Of a DNA stretch of 64,000 bases, positions 1 through 12,200 are shown in pieces. Origin of the DNA: Formicarius rufipectus. Taxonomy: Eukaryota > Chordata > Aves > Passeriformes > Formicariidae. The number at the start of each line of letters is the position of its first letter. Position 1 is the stretch's first letter. Both the position numbers and the translations under genes were made by a program. The stretch covers positions 186,001 through 250,000 of the forward strand of contig VXAU01003513.1 in assembly GCA_013399695.1 (NCBI GenBank), in the 5' to 3' direction. The notes beneath the pieces were generated by a model. It did no database searches, had not been told where the DNA came from, and saw only the letters and a program-made list of their open reading frames with translations.

Positions 1-215
1 ACTGTGGCAAAATTTACCAACGTCTTCCCCTTTGCCACCTTTTTTTTCTTTTATTGATGGTTGGCATAAAACACAATTCTCTGTAGGCCAAATACTGGAA
101 GCTGATGCTGAGAACATGACTGAGCTTCCAGGGGTTATTGTGCTATTTGCAGGGGACACAGTCTAACTGATGTGCACGATATTTAAGCTTACACTGACCA
201 AATCTCTGTACTCAC
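1..215 (-). other. PTPRO: Intron 21 (5' part)
   Basis: Begins with donor GTGAGT after exon 21 and runs off the window. I see no further exon and no repeat other than a short T-rich stretch near 40-55. Confidence 0.9.
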
Positions 216-292
216 AGGAATGTAGTTGGCATTAATGTAGTCAGAGCCCTCTTCTTCATTCATTGAGACTAACCGGACACGACTAAAATCAT
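216..292 (-). CDS. PTPRO: PTPRO exon 21: PTP domain motif 1
   Basis: 77 nt, phase 1 to 0, residues 951-976. The acceptor is CTTTTACAG and the donor GTGAGT. It encodes YDFSRVRLVSMNEEEGSDYI, then NANYIP, the conserved DYINANYI motif of classical PTPs. The catalytic cysteine, WPD loop and stop codon must be encoded by exons below position 1. Confidence 0.96.
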
Positions 293-3200
293 CTGTAAAA
301 GGAAAAAAAAAATAAACAGTTTGTCTCTCAAACATGGCACTCATCCCCAACCAGGCAAAGTTAAAATCAGTTCTATGGAAACTGAAAAAAAAAAAAAAAA
401 TACCCACCAAAACTATTAAAAAGTAGAAAATGCTCATATTTACCAAGAAAGCAATGCTTGATTCATGGACACATCATCATTACTGTTCTGCAAAACACAC
501 CCTCCGAGTGCTGTTTCTTTGACTCCCTTAGGTTTCATTAAAATTTTTAGGAGAAATATAGTAACACTACTCAGTAGCAGAAACGACCTTGTGTTTCTCA
601 ATTCCAAACTCTTGTGATAAACATCCCCAGGAAGCTATGTTTATCCAAGGCTAACAAAAACCATCTCTTGTCTGGTTCTCTGTAAGAGCAGATTTTTAGA
701 ACAGGCTCTTATCAGTCAGAAAATCTGTCCCGGTTTTCCCATTTTCTTATTAAAACTCTTCTTTCACTTGCTAGGGACTTCAGCAGGATTTAGAATACGT
801 TGTACTTACATGGCAGGATATTTGTGTAGCGATTTTTACAGAGATTCATGGGAAGATCAGCAGCAAAGTGGGGTATGTCAAGCCCAATCAGTTTTAGCTC
901 CTGTGGTAACAGAAAAAAGCTGCCAAGGTCAAACTCACAAACATTCAAAACACAACTCTTTAAGAAGCAATTACTTGTGGCAGGTACCAGACAGAAAATG
1001 TTCATAAATCACTTTATAAGCTGACAGCAGGCGTACAAGGACTTTCCTTATCTGATGCCTCTGCATTGAGCTCCAAGGAGCTGGACAGCAATGCTGGAGT
1101 GTCTCCTGCTGAATGCTGCCAACATGCTGCTCCCATCCAGGCTGTGACTGCAAACTGTTCCTCTCCACCCCTCTTAATTAGCCAAAATAGTGTCAAACAA
1201 GGGGTTTGCTAAGTTACTTCTGTGGTGGTCATCTGCCCCACTTAAAGGCGTTCCTTCATGTCCTCAAGTGGCTCTTGAACTTGGGGGAATGCTTAGAATC
1301 TTTCTAGTCATTACCTTCAGTAGTTACATCCAGTATATAATGCATCAGAGGAATTTTCACTGCCAGCAAGGGATCATGCCAGCCATCCAGCATGGTGATA
1401 ACACACTGAGACTCCTCCCCACTCCCTTCCCATGTTTAAATCTTTGGGAGATAGCCTGAGGATAGGGTGGGGTTTTTTTAGTTTTATACTATTAAATTGA
1501 CTTTAAATTCTAGGGAATTAAGGGAAGGCACCTGAACCTGTCTTAGAGAGATCTTGCTCTTACAGAGATTTTTGATGCTACTTTCTCATTTCAATGAGAC
1601 CTCTCAAATTAAGGGGATTTAAGATATAAAATAAATACATTAGAATCCAAAATTCAATTCAGGTTACCAGTATGTTCTAAACTTACAGCAAGTGTGTTGT
1701 TCTGACAATTAACTTGAATCAATTGTGATAAGCCAGTTTATCTGTAAACTCAAATCAGTTTACTAAATGCAGGCTTTAGCAACACCAAGGTCCACCTTTA
1801 TGTTCTGCAGCAGCTTAAGTGAAGCTGACCCACCCAGCAGCAGCTCATATCAACCAACACAGAGCAGGGGAACACAACACATAAACTTAACATTTCGAAA
1901 ACTGATTGGGGTATGACAAGTAGCAGAGAAAAGAAACTTCAGAGATTTACCTCAAATTGCAGAGAAAATTTGTAATCTGAATCTTTGGCCATATCCTTGA
2001 TGTATCCATCAAAATCATCCAGTTGGACAGGGCTTTAAAGGAAAAATACACAGAAATTAAGTAAAAAAATCCAGCTTTTGTAGTACCTTTTATTTCTGTT
2101 TTCCCTAGAATAATGTGACTCTTGGGGATGGTCCTGTGCAGGACTAAGAGTTGGACTCAATGGTCCTTTTGGGCCCCTTTCCAACTTGGCATATTCTGTG
2201 ATTCTGTGACTCTCAAGTAATACGTACATATTTGCAAATTTTAATTCTAGAAAGCAACAATAAAGAGGAATCTTGTGGTTCAGGACCACCAAATGGTGGG
2301 TGTTTTGTTCATTACACACATTGTAACTCAACAGCACCTCTGGGTGTGCTCAATGCTGCAGCTGCCAGTGCTGATGATGGTAAGCACCCTGGACTGGGGG
2401 GTTGGACTCATTCTACCCATAGGATACCACTGGTCTGAATGGCCCATGCACCCTTCCTATGATTATTCACTGGCCCTTGAACTGCTCTTGCAGGTGGGTA
2501 TATCCCCAAGGCACAGGGGGCATGGTGACAAGTGGTGATCCAGCAGATCCACTCTCAGTACCATCCCACCAATGTGCTTCTGGCATCAGAGCAGCTGCTG
2601 CTTCATTTATGTTGTCTCTTGTGCCAATAGAAACGTTGGTTTCAGAAAATTTCACATTTGGAAGAGATACTTTAAAAACTCATCTGAGCTTTACTCATTG
2701 AGTGAAATGGATTTCATATTTAGGCTTTGATTGTTTTAGAATGTCCACCAAAAAAAATTCCCCTAAACCATCATTTTGGATGCCACTGCCCTGACTGCTT
2801 CCTTTATTTGCTTTGAAAACTATACACATTTCTCATTAGAGATCAATTTCTCCCAGAGAGATAGTGGTTTAAAAAAAAAATAAAAAATCGTCATATAAGT
2901 ATAAAAAACTATGGAGAGTTCCAGCAGGTATTGAACTAGCCTTGATTTAGTGGCTCCCATCATTCACTTTTTCACCAGGTGAGGATCTATCTGTTAGTAC
3001 AGGCACAGCCTCTGAACATAATGTAGACATAATTAGGCTGGTCCTCTAAATAACAAAACACAGGTAAACAGCTTCCCTCACCTAATTATCATGCTCTAAT
3101 TTACAAGCTACTGAAGCATGCACGCAGTGATCTTCTCATTTACTTTGAGGCAATATGCCCAAAGGAACCTGTCTTATAACCACTTAATTACTCCTGCTTA

Positions 3201-6200
3201 CCCATTAGCATTAATGTTCTAGCAACAATTGTAATGTGAGCCTGATGTCAAGAGGGAAATATCAGTAGAAATAAATGCATCCCAGTTTACCACCCTTTGT
3301 CATTTTTAACTAAGGATAAGCTCTTTTGAAATCTCGAAGCTGGATAATAGATCTTTTCCCTAATTACTAATTTTCTATCTGTAAGGAGCTGTTTTACTAT
3401 AATCTGTTGAGAAGAACTGCTTTTGTCCAATTATTGTTTGTTTTTCTCTCTTCAGATATTTCTCTCAGGATATGTTTATCAAGAAGTTTTCTCTACTGTA
3501 ACTAATACCACTATGCCATGTACACCATAATGCATATTTAGCCTAATTCTTATTCCTTTAAATATCAAAGAAGTTACATACTTGGTCAGTTTTCTCTTCT
3601 TTAATCCATTTTTATTCCTGTAAAAAAAAATAAACAAAACAGAAGTGTTTTCTATTCATTAAACTATGATCTTTGTTCAAAGATAATACTGATTTAAGAA
3701 TGTATGCTTCGTGGTCACCATCATACTCAGGAGGACATTGGTGCTAATAACTCGGACAATTTTAAACTGATGGCAAAATTTCTGTTGACTCCAATGGGAT
3801 GCATTTTCCATTCTGTGGCTCTGAGAATGTGAAAAGCAAAATCCTTCAGGAAAGGAACAAGCAATGGGTCCTCTAAAAAAAGCAATGTCCAACACAAAGA
3901 ATGGGTCCTCTATAAATTCTGACCCAACAGCATTGCTGGTTTAGGGTGAGCTGGGGCTGAGACCCAGGGCCTGAGCCCAGTCAAGCTTGTCAGGGGGCTG
4001 TGCTGCTGCATGGCACCAGTGTCCCCCAGGCTGGGAAACTGGATGTCAACACTAGAGAGCAACTGGGAAACCATTTGCAAACTCAAGAAAGCGTGAAGGC
4101 AAAAGGAGAGGGCCCATTTTATAATCTGCTTATGATGATCAATGAAGACAATGGCCAATATCCTATTCACCTCAGTGGGAGTCAAGCTTAAAACTGAGAT
4201 AATTTTAATTGATTTTAATAGCTAGAGATAATTAAGCTGGTCATGTTATACAGTGTGCACATAATTTATAAGTGATATGATTCACTAGCAACAGTTGTGA
4301 GCAAATTTTTGTATGTGTTAAGCAGTACAACCCAATGGTTTGGGCTTAAGAACTGCACAATACAACTACCAACGTTTTATTTTGGAGGTAGGTGTGTGTT
4401 CATTTTGTTGTTGTGCCACAAAAAATTAAGCAATAGATCAGATTAAATACATAAAGTGATCATTCTGGAATAATTTGGCTAGAGATCTGAAAACACCAAT
4501 CTCCTTTGTTAAATCAGCCACAGAGCCCAAAGAGATTCTTGCTTACTCCGAAGGAATTTTAGTAGTGTAATTTTTTTCTTCCTGGGCATTGAATAATATC
4601 TGTTAATTTCTCACATTATAATATTGTCAGAATATATACATTTTTAATTTTATGATGATATGAAAATTATTTCTACACAACATGGTTCACAGCTCCAATT
4701 AGTAAATTAAAGGAGAAGGCATTTAAATTCAACATAAAAAATATGTAGAAAGAAATATTAAGAAGTGGAGTATTTTTATTTTTGCATCCTACTAAGTTGC
4801 AAAGTAAAATTAAAAACCAATAAAATATTAATTTTCAAAATTATGTTTTACAAAATGTTCAGTTTCTGGAGCAGCCATATCCTGTAGTAATTTTGGTATT
4901 TTATCAAGGTACATTTCCATATAGATGAGCAGCTTTGTCTGCAGAATTAGTAAAGACCTATAGTAATATCAGCTTTACATTAATGTGGAGATTTACTTTA
5001 CAAAGTAAAGTAAAGTTTACTTTACTTTCTTTTTTGGGGGTTCTTCTTCAGCCTACAATGCTATCTGTACACATACTACCTATACAGTATCTGTACATAT
5101 ATGTGTACTGTACACATAAACTAATTAATTCCAAGTATTTATTCTCCATGATCAAAGAATTTTTCCCATGAATTCTTAGAATTAATTTCATTAAAATTTT
5201 GAATACATCTCTATCCCCTGTGACTATGGTAAACCTTTTAATGTTGGGCACATTGGAATTAATTTGAAAAGAAAAAAACAAACCTAAATGTTCTTTGGGA
5301 TGGGGATGATTCTAAGAAGCCTTCTCCAAGGAACACTTCAAGAGGCAATAAAACAAATGATTGACAGACATTTCTCAGTAAGAATTTCATGTGCTTTGAT
5401 AGTCTCAAGGGGTCTTTGTTTCTTGGCATTTCAACTGTTTTCTGAAAGTTCATAAATATTTTAATCCAATTTATGCACAAAATAAAGACATTAGAAACAT
5501 TAGCTGGTGTTTCACCTGTTATTCCATTTACTGTACAGATTAAAATACAAAGAGAGGGATTAATCTCATCTCATTCAACTTCTGGTCCTGTGAATATAAT
5601 AATCTAGACTAAACTAGGCAGACTGATTGAAGAGGAAACCTCTGAAGAAAGATACACATCTGGAAAGGTGAGTTCATGCATATTAATGCATATCAAAAGA
5701 AAAAAGGGAAAGGGGCAAAAGAAGATGACAATTCTTTTTGCAGCAGTTCCACCACTGTGCAGCTCAAGAGTTAGCTGAGTTTACATCAGACAAATTACAA
5801 GTCAATATAATATTAACCTTGGAGAGGTGTGGAAGACTGACATCTGCTTTCAGCCAGGTGTGTGTGGAGAACATGCATTTATTTTCATGAGAGGAACAAA
5901 TGGACCTTTCTTTAGTTACATAAACACTCTCATTTCTGGGCCCTCTGAAAATTTAGATGGGTTTTTCTTCAGACCAACTGTGACAGACACACACTGTGAC
6001 AAAAAAACCTCAGTCTCAGAAATCCCTGTGCTGAAGATGCTGATGTCTGCTTGCCAGTGTTTTGGTGCTGTGTGGTAAGACCAGGGAAAATGTTTGGGGA
6101 AAAAAAATCTTTAATTCAGTACCACTTTTTTTTGTAAATCCCTATAGCTTGGACTCAATACTCTCAGGAAATTAAGTTTCTTTATATAAAGTAAGTAGTT

Positions 6201-9200
6201 TTGGATCATAGTCAATTATAGTTATTTGTTAGATGGTTTGTAAAAAACAGTTCTGGTTCTAAATAGACCCATGGCTTTGTTAGGCATTTTCCAAAAAGAA
6301 AATCACTTGTTTACTAAGTGTTTATAAATTATTTATAGACTAAAGTATTAAATATACACAATGGGACTTGTACACAGTGAATGAATTTTTTCACCTTGGG
6401 ACTTCTAGATGTATCAGTTCTCACTGAACTGTTTTGTGGGGTTTTTGTTTGGGTTTTTTGGGGGTTTTTTTTTTGCTTGTTTTGTTTTGTTTGGCTTGGG
6501 GTTTGGTTTTTGTTTTGTGTTTTTTGTTTGTTTGTTTTTGTTTTTTTTTTAATCAAAACTTCTATATAACATAACTGCACCTTTAAAAAACTAAAGCTAT
6601 TTGACATCACACACCAAACAGGTGGGGCACGATCAAGCAATTTTAATAATAGAACAGCAGCAGCAGTCAGTGCCAGGCAATGAACAGGTGAATAACTGTG
6701 ACAGAAGAAGCCAGGACTTACAACGAAGTGGCAAAAACTGCAGACAGCAATGACATGAATATGATTGACCACCATAAGATTAGCTTTTTAATACCAAAAT
6801 GGGTTGGAGCATAAACAGACAAATCAGATGAAGCAGGGTAGCAAATACTTTGATACCCACATCCTCTCCAATCCGTGTTCTAGTACAAGAATATTACATC
6901 TTCAAAAGCTTTGCCCCATTTGAAAACAAAGGTATCTCTCATGTTTCATGTAATAGAAATTAACATTGTTTACACATTGCATATGGAAAAACAAGTAAAT
7001 CACTTACCAAGGATTAATATAAAATGCCAAAAGATAATCAGTCCAAAGGCATGAGGGTAGCAGAGTTAGGAAAGCAAATACACTTCTACGCCTGTGAGCA
7101 TTAATAAATAACATACATAAAGATGAAAAAGTGAGGAGAGTTAGTAAGACAAACAGAAAACAGGAGATCAGCAAATTCTGTTTTAAAAATCAGCTAATCC
7201 CATAAATCCTTTTTACTTACTTCATAAGAATATTTTTAGTATCCCTAGAATTTTTACTTCTCAGCCTGACATCCTCTGCAGGATTTTCAGCTATGCAACA
7301 TCAAATTCTATATGATCAAAATAAATGTGTTTTATAGTATTGATTCAGGCCTGTTATTCCAAATTTTAAGAGAGTAAAATGGGTATGAAAATATCATCGA
7401 CATGTCTATAGCTATTACATAGGTGGTACTAAGTCTATTTTTTGATGTTTTGAGATACTTCAGGAATGACATGTCTTGTTTTTACCATATGCAGCTATGA
7501 TAATCTCCCATGTTTGTTCCTGCAAGTGATTCTGTGGACATCAGAAGATCTGTATCAGAGATAAATTGGGATGCTTCCAACACCTCTTAATAAGTTCTAT
7601 TGAGTCAGATTTCTGAAAGCATCCATATAACATTTTGCAGAATGCTTTATCTCTTAGGTTTTCAGCTAAAGATTGTTTGAACAGTTCTTCTCTTTGTGGG
7701 TTCTATGAATAACTATTCACATCAGATTTAATTGTGGCTATGGGAAATCTGAGTACAAAATTATTCTAAACTTCTGTATTTGTGAATTGTTTGCCAGATT
7801 CTGCTATGCATGAATCCAGTAAACAAACATTCCTCCAGCTCAAGGCTTTTTTGTTTTGTTTTCTTTTCCCCAAATACACCCTCAGTGTGTGTTTTCCCAC
7901 TTCAGAAAATCTCCTGTTTTAAAAAGCAATACCATCCTCCTGCAGCTGTTCTAAAGAGGAACCACAAAGTGAAATTTCCTTGTTCAGTACTCTTGGCTCT
8001 TACAAAGTCAGTAAATATTGTTTTCCTCCTGACAAACAAATCATGTCAAAAGTAATCATCTCTTATCTTAATCTTCCAACCAGTGAAGCAAACTTCTGCC
8101 CACACAGGGAAGACTCCAAGTTATGCTTTAATGGGTTGTGCTGCTGTAAAGAAAATGGGCAGCAGTTTCTGCAGGGCACCTTCCCCAGGCATTGGCAGGA
8201 ATTGTATGGGTCAGCCAGAAGCAAGAACCCTTTCAAGTTAATCATATGCCATAGCAACTGCAGCATCGGGCCTTAGGGCTCTTCAGTTGTTTGAGTTTCC
8301 GTGAGACTGAACTGAGGATAAAATTCAGTTTTCCATAACCAGAATTCTGGTGCCACAATGAGGTTTTCATTAGGCTCAGAAAAGAGAAGTGATGATTTTG
8401 CTGGAATACTATCTCTTCCCTTTGGAAAACTCCAAGTGAGGTTTTTACTTCCTCTTGCCTACAGAGGCAAAAGGAATTATTTAGGCTTGGGCTTCCTTCA
8501 TCATCAAATCATGACGAGCATTTTTCACACTTTAACAAATCACAGGCTAACATGCTTGCAAACCTACTAAATACTGTTCACATTAGGAGTTCTGATATCT
8601 AAATCCATTGATTTAATTCAACATATAAAAAACTGCCAATAAATACAAAACTGTTTTCATGCAATTATGTATATTATTATGTATGTATATTTCACATACT
8701 GCTCAGGTGTACTGAACAACTTTACTTAAAGAAAGAGATGCAGAGATTGCTTAAATCTTGAAAACTCTGCTGACCTGAACTTCCCTTAGGAATCAGTGGA
8801 TATGCTCATACCTCCCTTACTAGATTTCCTGGAACGATCCCAAAAAAATGGGTTTCTTAATCCTTCTACCTGTCTTTCCTGCCATATTGTCCATTTGGCT
8901 GCCTGGGTGGTTGGTGAATCTGGTCTTGACATTAGATAACAGAGGCATACAAAACAACTCTCAGAGAAATAAGGAACAGAAGATTAGGGCACACTTCCAT
9001 CAGTTAAAAAAAAAAAAAAAAAGAGGCGATATTAAGCAGGAATATTTTCCCCAATTTATATTTCTATAACATAATTTATGTGTGTATATATATATGCATA
9101 TACACACAGTCACATATACACATACATACATACACATATACCAAATCAAGCAATAAGAACTTTCACATTCAAACGTATTAATTAATTCCCTTCCCATTTA

Positions 9201-12200
9201 TAAAAAACAACAAAACCCTTTTATGGTTTTAATAACATCTGTTGACAGATTAATCATTTCATTTAAGCCTAACTATTTAATTACCATGAGTGTTTGACCT
9301 TCTGCCTTCTTTGCCATTAATATATCCAAGCAAGAGAAGCTGAAAGATGGCTTGGTTAGTACAGCATACAGTTGGCTGCTATTAAAGCTAAACCAAGGAA
9401 GTGAAGCTTGTTTAATATCCAGTTAATTAGCAGCACAGTGAGGTATTGATAAGATTTATTGGGCTTGTTAGTTCAGTTTGCACACTTATTGGCAAAAGGG
9501 TTGTAGTGCAGTGTCAACCCATTTAATCCCGTCCTTGCTGGCAGGCTGTGTCCTATGAGATCATGGAAGCAGTTTCCTGAACACCAACTCTTCCTTTCAG
9601 CTTCTTAGCTGTCAACAAAGCTGACCATGACTGTAAAACCAAGGCTCGTATTTTCTTCTTCTTACATACTGGAATGGGGTTCATGCTTGGGTTTGTCATC
9701 CCCACTCATTTGATTATCAAAACAGGAACTGGTGCCAGTCAGGTAGTTCTCAAAACTTTGGACTGCTATAAAAGCTAATCTTTGTTCAAATAATTCTTTT
9801 CAGCTGAGGTTGTCAGTGATGATTTGGAGTCCATAGTCAGTGCCTGCAACCCTTGAACATGGTTTTCTAGACTGGCAAGAATATGTCTAGGATTTTTTTT
9901 TCCAACTGCACTGAAGATTAAGTTACAGTATATATTAGATTTGACATGGCTTGTCCTTGTCTTGCAAGGTAAGGAAATATTAATTAATGTCACTGCATGA
10001 AGACAGCTGCTAATTAGTCATACACAGGCAAGCTTAGTCCTGGATGTAAATATGTGGAAGTGTTAATGGATTTATAGATCAAATTTCTACAGTTGTGTTA
10101 TTTTAGGAAATATGTCTGTAAGAGAAAGGAAAAAAAATCCTCCTAAGACATGTCTATGCAACTTGGCTGACATGTATGTACATCATTCCCTACTAAAAAC
10201 AGCAGGTGACAGAATGCATATCTTCAGTCATCATTCCAGAATTAAAAAACATTCAAGGAATAAAATACTAAATTAGCAGATAGGTAAATTTAATCCTAGA
10301 GAGGGACCGCAATGAGTTTAAAAATAAGCACTTGAAAATTATAGATAACATTTGCCAAAAAGCAAAGAGGGGGGAAAACATAAGCTTTTCTTCAAACACT
10401 CACCAGTTATAGGGAAGTTTTCCATCTCTCTCTAAAGATGCAAAATTCACAAAGGTTCCAGCCCCGCATTCCCTGTTTCAGGAAGACCATTAGGTAAAAT
10501 GTTATCAATTTTGGATCCACAATGCTTGCAATGAGGTTGATTTAATAGAGAACTCTTGGATTTGCAGAAAAGTGCTGAACACTAATCTGTGACTAGGTCT
10601 GAGGTAATCTGTAATAAACAGAACTGAAATCCCTTAACAAAGTTGACCAAAACCAATAAATGTTCAGCACCACCTGAGATCAAATTACCTAAATATCCTT
10701 AAAAAGAGTGAAGTGAAACAAGGCAGAAATTCTTAATAAATGTCTCAAATAGATCTCTTCTGTCCAGATTTGTGCTCTCCATAGTCTGGCACTAGCACTA
10801 GTTTCTAGCCTCGGTACAGATGCTAAATATTTACCTTTCTATACTAAATATTCACTTTCCCCACTCTAAGGAGAAGATGTTTAATTGTGTCCTTTCTGTA
10901 GGAACACAATAATTCAGAAAATAACTGAAGGGAAAAGAAAACGAAATCCTGAATAACATTCCAGGGAATTTATCACACATCCATTTTTTTTGGCTATGAA
11001 TTATAAACAAACTTGCCTATTTTTGATTCCATGATTTAAGCAAACAATTTCTTGAAGCTTCTTACTGGATTAATTTTTTAAAATTTCCTTCTGGGCTAGA
11101 GGCAGTGATGAAGAGAAAAAGCTTTGGGCTGCCTGCACAGTACTTATATAGGAGAGAGAATTACTTTAGCTGGGATTTTCACAGAGCCAGTTACATGTAA
11201 CAGGAACAAATCACATAATATTTTCTGAAAGAGATAACCTGCAAAATATGTCTGATGTGGTTATCTCTTGCATGGAGTACACAGACAAGACACAACACAT
11301 AAACTACTAGGTAGTTAGAGTGTAAGATTTTTCATGTACTTTTTTTACATTAAGTCATTTCCTTCTTTCGACATATTTAAGTAAATTAATATATCACATC
11401 GATTATAAAAGGATGAAGACTCCATGACACTTCCAAAAACAGGAGATAAAACACACATCTAGGGTTTGGAGAAATTGCCACAGTTTCACACAGGCCATAA
11501 CATAACCCATTCCAAAGGGAACTGTTACAGGTAAGGTTACATAAAAAAAAGAAAATTGAATTTCAACAGTCAGGTACAAGTGATTGGTGCAGATAGCTGA
11601 AGGTTCTGTCAAAAAAGGGATACTCCTTTTTTTTCCTTCACCTGTGTGACAGAACGAAGTGGGATCATTAATAATATAGGTGAAGGGCAGAACACAAGAT
11701 CCTCCTGGATTTGTGTGTCTCAGTGTACAGTTGGCTGCATCCTGACTGCATAGAAACACAAGATCTAGGTAAGCCCACACCACTTTTCCTGTGCTCCACT
11801 TCCCATTTTGGGGCAGAACAACAAATATTTTGGAGAGAGATTCTCAGGACCCTGGGCACATTCTCCCTGGTCCAAGGGATTTGGCAGCAAAGGTTCAGGC
11901 CTTACACGGCCTCCGAAATGCAGCACCCTGGGCCTGATGAACAAGCCATGTTATCCATTGATAGGGAAAATCTTGTCTTTCAAACCGTATGAAAGACTTG
12001 TGAAGCATCTTGATGTCCTGCTCATGTCTGGTTGCCTCAGATCCTAATAATCATTTATGTTTCTGACACAATCCTTTTGTAATAAGTGAATTCACTGCTT
12101 ATAGAGTCAATCTTGCAAAGCTCAAAATGAGACAAAGGTTGAAGCTTATAACTCAGGTCAAGAAGGAAAGCAGAGGGAGAAGACATGCTACTCCTAAACA

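Larger units (their letters stand above)
3618..7007 (-). other. PTPRO: Intron 17
   Basis: 3,390 nt, GT-AG. Contains a perfect 13-bp-arm inverted repeat at 5002-5028 and a long T/G-rich tract at 6430-6553. 3910-4110 is GC-richer than its surroundings but unrecognised. Confidence 0.88.
7092..10403 (-). other. PTPRO: Intron 16
   Basis: 3,312 nt, GT-AG. Holds an A17 run at 9006-9022 and a TG/TA/CA microsatellite at 9079-9142. Nothing else recognised. Confidence 0.88.

Noticed and set aside
1014..1196. Extra exon in intron 19
   Set aside because: Open frames on this strand do not match PTPRO, and exons 19 and 20 join directly in phase 0.
6329..6775. 148-residue minus-strand open frame
   Set aside because: Its lysine, threonine and glutamine run is the translation of the T/G-rich tract.
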